A stretch of DNA of 64,000 nucleotides from Flavobacterium pectinovorum (GCF_900142715.1 NZ_FRBX01000001.1:310001-374000), one strand, 5' to 3'. Shown: positions 41,773-53,395, numbered from the stretch's first letter. The notes: a model not told the origin generated them from the sequence alone. Made by a program: numbers and translations.

Positions 41773-43389
41773 ATGTCTGGAATATTGGCCGTTATAGGCA
41801 AAGGAAAAGACCCGCAACTCGTAAGAGAGCTTTCTAAAAGAATGTCGCATCGTGGGCCTGATGAAAGTGATTTTCAAATCCTGAAAAATGGCAGTATTAT
41901 TTGTCATGAAAGTTTAGCGATTGTCGATTTACAATCGGGGAAACAGCCAATTCAGGGGACAAAAGATGCATGGGTAATTCATGATGGAGAAATTTATAAT
42001 TATCAGGAACTGAAAAACGGAGTTCTGAAAGAGCATACGTTTAGAACAAAGTCAGATTCTGAAGTTATTGTGCATTTATATGAAGAATTTGGATATGATT
42101 TTTGCAATAAATTAGATGGTGACTGGACTTTTGTAATTGTTGATGGAGACGATTATATTGCGGGAAGAGATCCAATGGGAGTAAAACCATTGTATTACGG
42201 TCTGGATGAAAGAGGAAGGATTTATTTTGCATCTGAAATGAAATCAATTGCAGATCAGTGCAAAACATTTTCAACTTTCCCTCCAGGGCATTATTATACA
42301 CCTAAAAAAGGTTTTGTAAAATATTACCAGCCTGAATATGAGGATTATGAAAATGCAAATCAGGATCTGGATTTACAATTAATCAGAGAAAGCCTTACAG
42401 AGGCTGTTCGTAAACGTCTGATGAGTCAAATGCCTTATGGTGTCTTACTTTCCGGAGGTTTGGATTCTTCTTTGCTTTCTGCAATTGCTTCCAGATTATC
42501 AGCAGAAAATGGTAAAAAACTACAATCTTTTTCTATTGCTTTAAATGCTGATGCGCCAGATGCAAAAGCAGCCAGACAAGCAGCGGAGTTTTTAGGTACA
42601 GATCATCATGAAATTCACTTTACGGTTCAGCAAGGTGTTGAAATTCTGGAAAAAATAATCTGGAATATTGAGACTTATGATATTATTTCGGTACGGGCAA
42701 GTGTGCCAATGTTTTTGTTGTCAAAAGTAATTTCAGAAAAAGGTATAAAAGTGATTCTTTCGGGTGAAGGAGCTGATGAAATTTTTGGTGGACATTTGTA
42801 TTTTAGAAATGCCCCATCTACAGAAGAATTTCAGAAAGAAACTATCGAAAGAGTTCAGAAATTATTTACTGCCGATTTGCTTCGTGCTGATAAATCAACA
42901 ATGGCAAATGGTATCGAAACCAGAATTCCGTTTTTAGACAAAGAATTTCTGGATGCTACTATTCGAATTAAACCACAAGAAAAACAGCCAAAAACGTACG
43001 ATGGTATCGAAAAATACATTTTAAGAAAAGCATTTGATACACCTGAAAATCCGTATTTGCCAACAGAAATTTTATGGCGTCAAAAAGAGCAGTTTTCTGA
43101 TGGGGTAGGATATAGCTGGATTGATGAATTGATCGAATATTGTGCAACTCAGGTTACAGATGCTCAATTAGAAGGTGCTGCTGCAGAATTTCCATACAAT
43201 TCTCCAACAACAAAAGAAGCATATTTATATCGTTCTATCTTTCATAAATTTTACCCACAGATTAGTGCGGCGCAAACCGTTAGAAAATGGATTCCGAAAT
43301 GGCAGGAAAATCTTGATCCAAGCGGAAGAGCAAATGCGGCTCACGTAAAAGCTGATGTTGAAATTTCAAAATCAGGAATTACGATTTAA
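41773..43389 (+). CDS. Asparagine-synthetase paralogue with a degenerate glutaminase site
   Basis: This is a 538-residue protein clearly homologous to AsnB over its whole length. The glutaminase nucleophile Cys is Ser (MSGILAVIG, Ser2). Arg49 of the E. coli enzyme is Ser (HESLAIVD, Ser47 here) and Asn74 is Asp (HDGEIYN, Asp71). The Asp of SDSEVI is kept. The synthetase half is intact: SGGLDSSLLSA, 'LSGEGADEIFGG' and 'WRQKEQFSDGVGYSWID'. It therefore should not hydrolyse glutamine and could use free ammonia or another nucleophile, or act on another acid substrate. It sits just after asnB, with its own promoter and terminator, consistent with a duplication that has diverged. Confidence 0.93.
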   Translation: MSGILAVIGKGKDPQLVRELSKRMSHRGPDESDFQILKNGSIICHESLAIVDLQSGKQPIQGTKDAWVIHDGEIYNYQELKNGVLKEHTFRTKSDSEVIVHLYEEFGYDFCNKLDGDWTFVIVDGDDYIAGRDPMGVKPLYYGLDERGRIYFASEMKSIADQCKTFSTFPPGHYYTPKKGFVKYYQPEYEDYENANQDLDLQLIRESLTEAVRKRLMSQMPYGVLLSGGLDSSLLSAIASRLSAENGKKLQSFSIALNADAPDAKAARQAAEFLGTDHHEIHFTVQQGVEILEKIIWNIETYDIISVRASVPMFLLSKVISEKGIKVILSGEGADEIFGGHLYFRNAPSTEEFQKETIERVQKLFTADLLRADKSTMANGIETRIPFLDKEFLDATIRIKPQEKQPKTYDGIEKYILRKAFDTPENPYLPTEILWRQKEQFSDGVGYSWIDELIEYCATQVTDAQLEGAAAEFPYNSPTTKEAYLYRSIFHKFYPQISAAQTVRKWIPKWQENLDPSGRANAAHVKADVEISKSGITI

Positions 43390-43461
43390 GATTTTAAATT
43401 CCAAAAAAACAATAAATTTCAATACTGAAATTCCAAATTCCAAGTTGGAATTTATAAATAT

Positions 43462-43499
43462 AAAATCCGAGATGATATTTAAAATCAGACTCGGATTTT
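43462..43499 (+). terminator. Terminator of the asnB paralogue
   Basis: AAAATCCGAG (43462-43471) and CTCGGATTTT (43490-43499) form a perfect 10-base stem with a partly paired loop, followed by a T run. Confidence 0.8.
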
Positions 43500-43513
43500 T
43501 TTATTTCTAGCTT

Positions 43514-43557
43514 TTGGAATTTGGTCCCGATGCTTCGGGATAAAAAATTGGAATTTA
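43514..43557. repeat. Dispersed palindromic repeat element
   Basis: The core GGTCCCGATGCTTCGGGAT is flanked by AAATTCCAA-type words. It is the near-exact reverse complement of the element found in frame within the aminotransferase gene at 24181-24225. Confidence 0.8.
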
Positions 43558-43656
43558 AAACCGATAGTTCTATTTTTTATTGAGTTTTATTGATAATATG
43601 TTAATAACTTACGTGCTTTAAATGGGAATTTAACGGATATATAATTTGCGTTTTTA

Positions 43657-43664
43657 TATATTTG
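43657..43664 (+). promoter_or_regulatory. -7 promoter element (TATATTTG) for gyrB
   Basis: TATATTTG, an exact consensus, lies 39 bases before the gyrB ATG. Confidence 0.6.
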
Positions 43665-43679
43665 CGTGTTAGACACTAA

Positions 43680-45644
<1,965 letters not shown>

Positions 45645-45663
45645 TAAATTTTAACACTACAGG

Positions 45664-45704
45664 ATTCGTTTAATTGTTTAAATTTACTAAACAATTAAAC
45701 GAAT
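45664..45704. repeat. Hairpin with 17-bp perfect arms between gyrB and mdh
   Basis: ATTCGTTTAATTGTTTA (45664-45680) and its complement (45688-45704) pair around a 7-base loop. There is no T run. Its 'GTTTAATTGTTTA' words match the repeats at 53405-53429 and 53837-53861, so it is probably the same element family. Confidence 0.7.
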
Positions 45705-45755
45705 TGTTAGTTTATACAATAAACAAACAAATTAATAACCGATAAAGTATAAAAT

Positions 45756-46691
45756 ATGAAAGTTACCATTGTAGGAGCAGGAAATGTTGGAGCTACATGT
45801 GCTGATGTTATTTCTTATAGAGGAATTGCAAGCGAAGTAGTGTTGTTGGATATTAAAGAAGGTTTTGCCGAAGGGAAAGCGTTGGATATTATGCAATGTG
45901 CCACAAATACAGGTTTTAATACCAAAGTATCTGGTGTAACCAACGATTATTCTAAAACTGCCGGAAGTGATGTAGTGGTTATTACATCTGGAATTCCGAG
46001 AAAACCAGGAATGACTCGTGAAGAATTAATTGGTATCAATGCCGGAATTGTAAAAACAGTTGCCGAAAATGTGCTAAAACATTCTCCAAATACAATAATA
46101 GTTGTGGTTTCAAATCCTATGGATACGATGACCTATTTAGCATTAAAATCTACAGGGTTACCAAAAAATAGAATTATTGGTATGGGTGGAGCGTTAGACA
46201 GTTCTCGTTTCAGAACTTATTTATCTTTGGCTTTAGATAAACCTGCAAATGATATCTCTGCAATGGTTATTGGTGGACATGGCGATACAACTATGATTCC
46301 GTTAACGCGTTTGGCTTCTTATAACGGGATTCCGGTAACAGAATTTCTTTCAGAAGAAGTGCTTCAAAAAGTTGCTGCAGACACAATGGTAGGCGGAGCA
46401 ACGCTTACAGGTCTTTTAGGAACATCGGCATGGTATGCTCCGGGAGCTTCTGTAGCTTACTTAGTAGACAGTATTTTAAACGATCAAAAGAAAATGATTG
46501 CTTGTTCTGTTTTCGTAGAAGGCGAGTATGGACAAAATGATATATGTATAGGAGTGCCTTGTATAATAGGTAAAAATGGAGTAGAAGAAATTTTAGATAT
46601 CAATTTAAACGAGCAGGAGAAGGCTTTATTCGCTAAAAGTGCAGATGCAGTTAGAGGGATGAATGATGCTCTAAAATCGATTTTAGTATAA
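45756..46691 (+). CDS. mdh: Malate dehydrogenase
   Basis: It oxidises malate to oxaloacetate with NAD+, in the TCA cycle. The 311-residue length is that of the LDH-like type. The NAD-binding GAGNVGA is at residues 7-13, the substrate-specificity loop at about 80-90 reads IPRKPGMTREEL (the Arg/Met pattern of malate dehydrogenases), and the catalytic His is in 'MVIGGHGDTT' (about residue 170-178). It appears to be an independent unit, closed by a strong terminator. Confidence 0.95.
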   Translation: MKVTIVGAGNVGATCADVISYRGIASEVVLLDIKEGFAEGKALDIMQCATNTGFNTKVSGVTNDYSKTAGSDVVVITSGIPRKPGMTREELIGINAGIVKTVAENVLKHSPNTIIVVVSNPMDTMTYLALKSTGLPKNRIIGMGGALDSSRFRTYLSLALDKPANDISAMVIGGHGDTTMIPLTRLASYNGIPVTEFLSEEVLQKVAADTMVGGATLTGLLGTSAWYAPGASVAYLVDSILNDQKKMIACSVFVEGEYGQNDICIGVPCIIGKNGVEEILDINLNEQEKALFAKSADAVRGMNDALKSILV

Positions 46692-46712
46692 ATATTTCCG
46701 TAAAAAAAGGAG

Positions 46713-46740
46713 AAGACTGCACTTTTGCAGTCTTTTTTTT
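46713..46740 (+). terminator. Terminator downstream of mdh
   Basis: AAGACTGCA (46713-46721) and TGCAGTCTT (46726-46734) pair perfectly around CTTT, followed by a T run. Confidence 0.9.
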
Positions 46741-46760
46741 AAGATTAATCAATAAATAAA

Positions 46761-46791
46761 TTGGTTAATCTTTCCGTTAATTATATATTTG
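46761..46791 (+). promoter_or_regulatory. Promoter for secDF (TTG, 20-base spacer, TATATTTG)
   Basis: TTG at 46761-46763 is followed 20 bases later by TATATTTG at 46784-46791, a complete Bacteroidota-type promoter. It lies 127 bases before the secDF ATG, giving an unusually long leader for this window. Confidence 0.6.
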
Positions 46792-46918
46792 CTCGATTTA
46801 AAAAAAATGTGGTAATTCGTGATTTAGTTTTTTAGTTTTATAAAAATGATGTCAGGGCTTATTTTATGGTACTTTAAAACAAAAACAAACAATAAAACAT
46901 AATTAATTTTTAGTAATA

Positions 46919-49891
46919 ATGCAGAATAAAGGACTTATTAAATTTTTCGCAATTCTATTTGCATTGGTAAGTATTTACCAACTTTCGTTCACTTACGTGG
47001 CAAGTAATGTCAAAGGTGAAGCTAAAGCTATTGCAGGAGATAATCCTGACAAAGAGCTAAAATATTTAGATTCTATTGGAAAAGAAAAAGTATTGAATCT
47101 TGGATTTACTGATTTTACTTATAATGAAGTAAAAAATAAGCAAATCAATAAAGGTCTTGACTTAGAAGGAGGAATCAACGTTATTCTTCAAATTTCTATT
47201 AAAGATGTTTTAAAAGGATTAGCAAACAATTCTAAAAATCCGGTTTTTAATAAATCATTAGCTGACGCAACTGCAAATTTAGAAGGAAATAAAAGTTATT
47301 TGGATAAATTTTTTGAAGCTTTTGATGCAAATTCAAATGGTACTACAAAATTAGCTTCTCCAGAAATTTTTGCTAACAGAAACTTACAGGGAGAAGGCGG
47401 AATTGCTTTCGAAATGACGGATGCACAAGCACAAAAAGTAATTAGAAAAAAAGTTGATGAGTCTATCGAAAGTGCTTACAAAGTATTAAGAGAGCGTATC
47501 GACAAATTTGGTGTAACACAGCCAAATATTCAAAAATTGGGTGCTACAGGAAGAATCTTAGTAGAGCTTCCAGGTGCTAAAGATGTTGATAGAATTAAAA
47601 AATTATTAGGTGGAAAAGCTCAGTTAGAGTTTTGGGAAACTTATAAAATAGAAGAAATCGGAAACTTTTTAGTAGCTGCAAACGAAGCTCTAAAAAAGAC
47701 TGAGGTTAAAACTAAAGAGACTAAAACAGTTGCTAAAGATTCATTGAATGCTTTATTAACTGATACTAAAGATTCTACTGAAGCTAAAAAAGGAAACAAC
47801 CCATTATTTGATAAAATTTTAGGACAAGGTGGAGGACCAGTTTTAGGGTACTTCGCTCCAAAAGATACAGCTGTTGTAAATGAATATTTCAAAAGAGCTG
47901 ACATCAGAATTTTATTAGGTGCTGACCAACATTATGCAAAATTTGTTTGGAGTAAACCAACTACAATTAAAGATGCAAAACAAAAAGATGTTGAAGTTGT
48001 AGAATTATACGCTTTAAAAGGAAACAGAGACAATGTACCAGCTATGAACGGTGGACTTGTAACTGATGCAAAAGATACATTTGACCAAATGGGTAAACCA
48101 GCTGTTTCTATGCAAATGAACAGTCAGGGAGCTAAAGTTTGGGAAGAATTAACAGGAAGAGCTTTTTCTCAAAAAAGTTACATTGCTATTGTTTTAGATA
48201 ACATCGTTTATTCTGCTCCTGGAGTTACTAGTGGTCCAATCGCAGGAGGAAGATCAGAAATTACAGGTTCTTTTGATGTTGCTGAAACTAAAGATTTAGC
48301 AAACGTATTAAACGCAGGTAAATTACCAGCTTCTGCAGATATTATTCAATCAACAGTTGTAGGACCATCTTTAGGTCAGGCTGCAATTGATGCGGGTACA
48401 ATTTCATCTGTATTAGGATTTTTATTAGTTTGTTTATGGATGGTATTCTATTATGGTAAAGCAGGTTGGTATGCTAACTTAGCATTATTATTAAACTTAC
48501 TTTTCTTATTCGGAATTATGGCAAGTTTTGGTTTTGTACTTACATTGCCAGGTATTGCAGGTATAGTATTAACATTAGGTACTGCGGTAGATGCCAACAT
48601 TATTATATTTGAAAGAGCAAAAGAGGAATTACGTGAAGGTAAATCATTGGCAGAAGCAGTTGCTGCATCTTACGGATGGCATGGTGCAATGCGTTCTATC
48701 ATTGATGCAAACGTTACGCACGTTTTAACCGGAGCTATTCTTTTCATCTTTGGTACAGGACCAATTAAAGGTTTCGCTTTAACTTTATTAATTGGTATCG
48801 TAACTTCAATGTTTACGTCAATTTTTATCGCAAGAATTTTCATCGATAGAAATATTGCAGGAAAAGGAGATTTAACTTTCTCTACAAATATTACTAAAAA
48901 CTGGTTTACTAATTTCCACTTTGATTTTATCAAAATTAAAAAATTCACATACATTTTCTCTTCTATTGTAGTTGTAGTAAGTTTAACTTCTATCTTCTTT
49001 GTAAACGGATTAGATGAAGGTGTTGATTTTGTTGGAGGAAGAACATTCCAGGTTAAATTTGAAAAACCGGTTGATGCAACTGTAGTTTCAGATGAATTAT
49101 CTGCTGCTTTCGGAACTCCGGTTGAAGCTAAAATTTTAGGTGATGACGATCAGTTAAAAATCACAACAAAATACAAAATCAAAGAAGATGGAGTAGCTGT
49201 TGATGAAGAAGTGAATCAAATATTATTTAAAGCATTAGCAAAATATTATCCAAATACTACTTACGATAAATTTATCAACTCATTTGATGGTAAAAAAGTA
49301 GGTGTATTGCAACAGTCTAAAGTTGGAGCTTCTATCTCTGAAGATATTAAAACGAACTCTTACTGGGCGGTTCTTGGTGCAATGGCAGCAATTTTCTTAT
49401 ACTTAATGGTGTCTTTCCGTAAATGGCAATATTCATTAGGTGCGATTGCAGCTGTAGCGCACGACGTTATCTTTGTATTAGGAATTTATTCTTTATGTTA
49501 TAAATTCATGCCTTTCCACATGGAAATGGATCAGCACTTTATCGCTGCGATTCTTACCGTTATTGGTTACTCAATGAACGATACTGTAATTGTATTTGAC
49601 AGAATTAGAGAGTTCATCATCGGAAACCGTAAAGGATCTTTTGAAGATATTGTAAATGCTTCTATTAACACTACATTATCAAGAACGTTGAATACATCAT
49701 TAATGATGATCATTGTATTATTAACGATGTTTATCTTTGGTGGAGAATCTATCAGAGGGTTTATCTTCGCGATGTTGGTTGGTATTGTTGTAGGAACTTA
49801 TTCTTCATTATTTATCGCTACACCAGTATTGGTTGACACGATTTCTAAAGATGATAAACATAACATCGAAGACAAGCACAACAAAGCATAA
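46919..49891 (+). CDS. secDF: Fused protein-export membrane protein SecDF
   Basis: SecD and SecF pull exported proteins through SecYEG using the proton motive force. The two are fused here into a single 990-residue polypeptide, as is usual in Bacteroidota. The N-terminal membrane helix is followed by the first periplasmic domain (about 60-500; GLDLEGGINVIL, 'PAVSMQMNSQGAKVWEEL'). SecD membrane helices follow with TAVDANIIIFERAKEE, then the SecF half begins at about 655 with 'GVDFVGGRTFQVKF' and ends with membrane helices containing 'GYSMNDTVIVFDRIRE'. The Asp residues of the paired D-x(n)-R motif are present. The promoter is 127 bases upstream with a possible short leader reading frame. Confidence 0.97.
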   Translation: MQNKGLIKFFAILFALVSIYQLSFTYVASNVKGEAKAIAGDNPDKELKYLDSIGKEKVLNLGFTDFTYNEVKNKQINKGLDLEGGINVILQISIKDVLKGLANNSKNPVFNKSLADATANLEGNKSYLDKFFEAFDANSNGTTKLASPEIFANRNLQGEGGIAFEMTDAQAQKVIRKKVDESIESAYKVLRERIDKFGVTQPNIQKLGATGRILVELPGAKDVDRIKKLLGGKAQLEFWETYKIEEIGNFLVAANEALKKTEVKTKETKTVAKDSLNALLTDTKDSTEAKKGNNPLFDKILGQGGGPVLGYFAPKDTAVVNEYFKRADIRILLGADQHYAKFVWSKPTTIKDAKQKDVEVVELYALKGNRDNVPAMNGGLVTDAKDTFDQMGKPAVSMQMNSQGAKVWEELTGRAFSQKSYIAIVLDNIVYSAPGVTSGPIAGGRSEITGSFDVAETKDLANVLNAGKLPASADIIQSTVVGPSLGQAAIDAGTISSVLGFLLVCLWMVFYYGKAGWYANLALLLNLLFLFGIMASFGFVLTLPGIAGIVLTLGTAVDANIIIFERAKEELREGKSLAEAVAASYGWHGAMRSIIDANVTHVLTGAILFIFGTGPIKGFALTLLIGIVTSMFTSIFIARIFIDRNIAGKGDLTFSTNITKNWFTNFHFDFIKIKKFTYIFSSIVVVVSLTSIFFVNGLDEGVDFVGGRTFQVKFEKPVDATVVSDELSAAFGTPVEAKILGDDDQLKITTKYKIKEDGVAVDEEVNQILFKALAKYYPNTTYDKFINSFDGKKVGVLQQSKVGASISEDIKTNSYWAVLGAMAAIFLYLMVSFRKWQYSLGAIAAVAHDVIFVLGIYSLCYKFMPFHMEMDQHFIAAILTVIGYSMNDTVIVFDRIREFIIGNRKGSFEDIVNASINTTLSRTLNTSLMMIIVLLTMFIFGGESIRGFIFAMLVGIVVGTYSSLFIATPVLVDTISKDDKHNIEDKHNKA

Positions 49892-49911
49892 TTAACTGCT
49901 TACATTATATT

Positions 49912-49943
49912 AAAAAGATCCGGTGAAAGCCGGATCTTTTTTT
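49912..49943 (+). terminator. Terminator downstream of secDF
   Basis: AAAAAGATCCGG (49912-49923) pairs with CCGGATCTTTTT (49930-49941) around a 6-base loop, with a T run. Confidence 0.9.
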
Positions 49944-49975
49944 ATGCTATATTTAAATAGTTTTAAAACACGTGT

Positions 49976-50587
49976 ATGAATAAAAAACTACTCTATATTT
50001 TGGTATTTTTCTTTGCAATAAAAATGTCGGCACAAGATGGAAAATCTAAGCTTGCCATTGGTTTTAATTATGGTTTCGGAAGCGAATTCAATAATAAAGA
50101 TTACACTTTTACAAATCATTTTTATAAACTGCAATTGTATTATAAATTGAAGGAAACAAAACATTTTCAATATGAAGTTTTAGTTCAGCCGGAAGTCAAT
50201 TTCGGAAAACATCAATTGCTGAATTTTTATTTTGTAAAGCCGGAAGAACCGGATTATATTAAAAAAAGAGAAAAGTATACACAGCTAAAAGATGTTCACG
50301 AATATGTTTTAAACATTGGTTTCTTAGCCAGAAAACCAATTGGTAAAAGGTGCTCTTTTTATATTTTGGGAAGTATAGGTCCGATGATTACGGATACAGA
50401 TACCGAAAGAATGTCTGATGGTTTCGCTTTCGCGGATGTTCTTGCGGTCGGTTTTTCGTTAAACATAAATAAATTTCAATTTGATTTGCGTCCAAGTGTA
50501 AGGCATGTTTCGAACGCTGGTTTGGGTTCAGCAAACGCTGGATACAACACTAAGAATATAGAAATTGGAATTTCATATTTTTTATAA
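49976..50587 (+). CDS. PagL-like acyloxyacyl hydrolase, outer membrane
   Basis: This is a 203-residue protein with a signal peptide (ending MSAQ, residues 1-20) and a beta-barrel pattern. The family signature is the catalytic His-x-Ser in 'RHVSNAGLGSANAGYNT' (His177, Ser179) and a nearby acidic residue (Glu196). PagL removes a 3-O-acyl chain from lipid A in the outer membrane. The spacing of the motif at the C-terminus fits. It stands between secDF and lgt, and converges on lgt with a bidirectional terminator. Assignment rests mainly on the C-terminal motif. Confidence 0.75.
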   Translation: MNKKLLYILVFFFAIKMSAQDGKSKLAIGFNYGFGSEFNNKDYTFTNHFYKLQLYYKLKETKHFQYEVLVQPEVNFGKHQLLNFYFVKPEEPDYIKKREKYTQLKDVHEYVLNIGFLARKPIGKRCSFYILGSIGPMITDTDTERMSDGFAFADVLAVGFSLNINKFQFDLRPSVRHVSNAGLGSANAGYNTKNIEIGISYFL

Positions 50588-50589
50588 AA

Positions 50590-50626
50590 AAAATGCCCGA
50601 TAAATTAATTACTTATCGGGCATTTT
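50590..50626. terminator. Bidirectional terminator between the PagL-like gene and lgt
   Basis: AAAATGCCCGATAA (50590-50603) and TTATCGGGCATTTT (50613-50626) form a perfect 14-base stem, with A runs on the left and T runs on the right. Confidence 0.9.
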
Positions 50627-50644
50627 ATATTTTGAAGCTGACTC

Positions 50645-51577
50645 TTAAGAAGCAGCTAAAGGATTTCTTTTGGCTCTAATGATAAAGAAAAGACCAATAA
50701 TAATAAAAGGTATACTTAACCATTGTCCGGTTGAAAAATAGCCTAATTCGGCTTCAATTCCGCCCTGGCTTTCTTTTACGAATTCTACAATGAAACGTAC
50801 CACAAATAATAATACTAAAAACAATCCGAATAAATATCCTGATCTTAATCTTGCATTTGTTTTCCAGTATAAGAAGTATAAGATAGCGAATACAAAAATA
50901 TAGCAAAATCCTTCGTATAATTGAGTAGGATGTTTGGCAGGAACCTGAGCTAATAAATCAGCAAATTTAGGATCTGTTGCGATTGCTGTATAAGCATCTT
51001 TTGGGTTTGCGATTTGTGTAGCATTTACGGCTTCAGCTTTACTGAACTGGTCGTGTAAAAAACGAATTCCGAATGCAGATGTAGTTTCATGTCCGATAAT
51101 TTCAGAATTGAAAAAATTTCCTAAACGAACAAATATTGCTCCACTCGCCACCGGAATTACGACGCGGTCCAAAATCCATAATAACGGGCGTTTTAAGATT
51201 ATTTTGCTGTAATAATACATGGCAATGATAATTGCAATTGCAGCACCGTGACTTGCTAATCCCTGAAATCCTGTAAATTCAAATTTTGGTTCGAATTTAA
51301 AGGGTAAAAATATCTCAAGTAAATGATTTCTAAAATATTCCCAATCATAAAATAAAACATGACCTAAACGTGCGCCAATTAAAGTCGCTAAAACCGTCCA
51401 TACAAAAAGAGAATCTAATTTGTCTAAAGGTTCATTTTCGCGTTCGAAAATTTTCTTCATTAAAAACCATCCTAATCCAAAGGCGATTACGAACATTAAA
51501 CTGTAATAACGAATCATAAAAAATCCTAAATCGATTCCTTCTGAAGGATTCCAAATGATATTTAAAGCTTGTGTCAT
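50645..51577 (-). CDS. lgt: Prolipoprotein diacylglyceryl transferase
   Basis: It transfers diacylglycerol from phosphatidylglycerol to the lipobox cysteine of lipoproteins, in the inner membrane. The 310-residue protein has about seven membrane helices. The Lgt signature 'RLGNFFNSEIIGHETTS' with the catalytic-type Arg/Asn residues, 'GLASHGAAIAIIIAMYYY' and 'HPTQLYEGF' are present. It is slightly longer than usual because of a soluble insert after the signature (about 150-195). It lies at the end of a minus-strand group with yidD and cysS. Confidence 0.95.
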   Translation of the reverse strand: MTQALNIIWNPSEGIDLGFFMIRYYSLMFVIAFGLGWFLMKKIFERENEPLDKLDSLFVWTVLATLIGARLGHVLFYDWEYFRNHLLEIFLPFKFEPKFEFTGFQGLASHGAAIAIIIAMYYYSKIILKRPLLWILDRVVIPVASGAIFVRLGNFFNSEIIGHETTSAFGIRFLHDQFSKAEAVNATQIANPKDAYTAIATDPKFADLLAQVPAKHPTQLYEGFCYIFVFAILYFLYWKTNARLRSGYLFGLFLVLLFVVRFIVEFVKESQGGIEAELGYFSTGQWLSIPFIIIGLFFIIRAKRNPLAAS

Positions 51578-51642
51578 ATAATTATATTGTTTTTTGTATT
51601 GTAAAAATAAAACTTTAAAACAGAGTAAATCTTTATTTAAAG

Positions 51643-51882
51643 TTAATGTTTATGCGAGCATTTCTTTTCCGGAACCGGATCGTAACCTGTTCTTCCCCAC
51701 GGATGACAGCTCAAAATGCGTTTCATTCCCAGATATCCTCCATAAAACAATCCGTGTGTTTGTAAAGCCTGAATCATATAGCTGGAACAGGTTGGTTCAA
51801 ATCTGCAGCTTGCCGGTGTAAAAGGCGAAATTGCAGTTTGGTAAAAACGTACTAATAAAACAAATGGAGTAGTTACTTTCAT
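51643..51882 (-). CDS. yidD: Membrane protein insertion efficiency factor
   Basis: YidD is a small amphipathic membrane-associated protein, linked to YidC-dependent insertion. This 79-residue protein has the full signature '[19 protein letters not shown]' (residues about 22-40) and 'RILSCHPWG' with the conserved Cys residues. In many bacteria it lies near yidC/rnpA; here it lies between lgt and cysS, which is common in Bacteroidota. It is 22 bases after the cysS stop on the same strand, so it is likely co-transcribed. Confidence 0.95.
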   Translation of the reverse strand: MKVTTPFVLLVRFYQTAISPFTPASCRFEPTCSSYMIQALQTHGLFYGGYLGMKRILSCHPWGRTGYDPVPEKKCSHKH

Positions 51883-51904
51883 GATTTATTAGAAATTGAG
51901 TTTG

Positions 51905-53383
51905 TTATATTGAAAAACTGGTTCCTTCTTTTCCGTCTTTCAACTGAATGCCCAAAGCAATCAACTGATCACGAATCTGATCTGAAAGCGCGAAGTTTTT
52001 ATCGGCTCTGGCCTGATTTCTCATTCCGATCAGCATATTTACAACGCCTTCTAACTTATCATTATTACTGTCAGCAGCTTTATCGTCACTTAAACCTAAA
52101 ACATCAAAAACAAAAGCATTCATTGCTGTTAAAAATGTTTTTAAATCTTCTGCAGAAATGGTTTCTTTTCCTTCTTTAAGTAAATTGACATAACGAACTG
52201 CCTCAAATAATTGTGCAATTAAAATTGGCGTGTTAAAATCATCGTTCATTGCATCGTAGCACAATTGTTTCCATGATGCAATATCTATAGAGCTTGTTGC
52301 GCCTGCATTAATATCTGTCAATGCATCAACCGCTTCCATCAATCTTTTATATCCTTTTTCTGCAGCAACAATAGCATCATCAGAAAAATCCAGAATACTT
52401 CTGTAGTGCGCCTGTAACATGAAAAAACGTGTTACAGAAGCAGAAAAAGCTTTGCTTAGAATATTGTTGTCTCCGCTTAAAATTTCACCTGGTAAAATAT
52501 TATTTCCGGTTGATTTTGCCATTTTTTTACCATTTAAGGTAAGCATATTGGCATGCATCCAGTAATTTACCGGCGATTGACCTGTACAAGCTTCGTTTTG
52601 TGCGATTTCACATTCGTGGTGAGGGAATTTTAAATCCATTCCGCCTCCGTGAATGTCAAAATGATTTCCAAGATATTTGGTGCTCATTGCAGTACATTCT
52701 AAGTGCCAGCCCGGAAAACCATCGCTCCATGGCGAAGGCCATCTCATAATATGTTCCGGTTCTGCCTTTTTCCAAAGTGCAAAATCCTGTGGGTTTCTTT
52801 TGTCTGACTGACCATCAAGATCACGGGTATTGGCCAGCATATCTTCTATGTTTCGACCGCTCAAAACTCCGTAATTGTTGGTTTCGTTATATTTTACAAC
52901 ATCAAAATAAACAGATCCGTTGGCTTCATAACCAATTCCGGTATCGATAATTTTTTTGATGATTTCGATTTGTTCAATAATGTGCCCGGTTGCTGTTGGC
53001 TCAATACTTGGCGGTAAAAAATTAAATGATTTCAAAATATCATGAAAATCTACCGTGTATCGCTGCACAACTTCCATAGGTTCAAGTTGCTCTAATCGTG
53101 CTTTTTTGGCAATTTTATCTTCGCCTTCATCAACATCATCTACAATATGACCAACATCAGTAATGTTTCGAACATAACGCACTTTATAATCCAGATGTAA
53201 AAAATATCGGAAAATAACGTCAAACGACATAAATGTTCTCACATTTCCTAAGTGTACATTGCTGTAAACGGTAGGTCCGCAAACATACATTCCAACATTT
53301 CCTTCATGAATTGGATTGAAATTTTCTTTTTCACCCGAAAGTGAATTGTATATTTTTAGAGGCTGTGTTGTATATAATGGCAT
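51905..53383 (-). CDS. cysS: Cysteinyl-tRNA synthetase
   Basis: A class I synthetase that charges tRNA-Cys. This 492-residue protein has the zinc/substrate Cys in MYVCGPTVY (Cys35), the HIGH-type motif HLGN (44-47), zinc ligands in LECTAMS and HHECEIAQ, and the KMSKS-type KMAKSTGN. The C-terminal DALR/anticodon region is normal length. The upstream gap, 53384-53459, is full of period-8 repeat words. Confidence 0.96.
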   Translation of the reverse strand: MPLYTTQPLKIYNSLSGEKENFNPIHEGNVGMYVCGPTVYSNVHLGNVRTFMSFDVIFRYFLHLDYKVRYVRNITDVGHIVDDVDEGEDKIAKKARLEQLEPMEVVQRYTVDFHDILKSFNFLPPSIEPTATGHIIEQIEIIKKIIDTGIGYEANGSVYFDVVKYNETNNYGVLSGRNIEDMLANTRDLDGQSDKRNPQDFALWKKAEPEHIMRWPSPWSDGFPGWHLECTAMSTKYLGNHFDIHGGGMDLKFPHHECEIAQNEACTGQSPVNYWMHANMLTLNGKKMAKSTGNNILPGEILSGDNNILSKAFSASVTRFFMLQAHYRSILDFSDDAIVAAEKGYKRLMEAVDALTDINAGATSSIDIASWKQLCYDAMNDDFNTPILIAQLFEAVRYVNLLKEGKETISAEDLKTFLTAMNAFVFDVLGLSDDKAADSNNDKLEGVVNMLIGMRNQARADKNFALSDQIRDQLIALGIQLKDGKEGTSFSI

Positions 53384-53395
53384 ATTCGTTTTTAA

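Noticed and set aside
51594..51821. Plus-strand frame of about 75 codons overlapping yidD
   Set aside because: It is antisense to the conserved YidD signature and has no supporting context.
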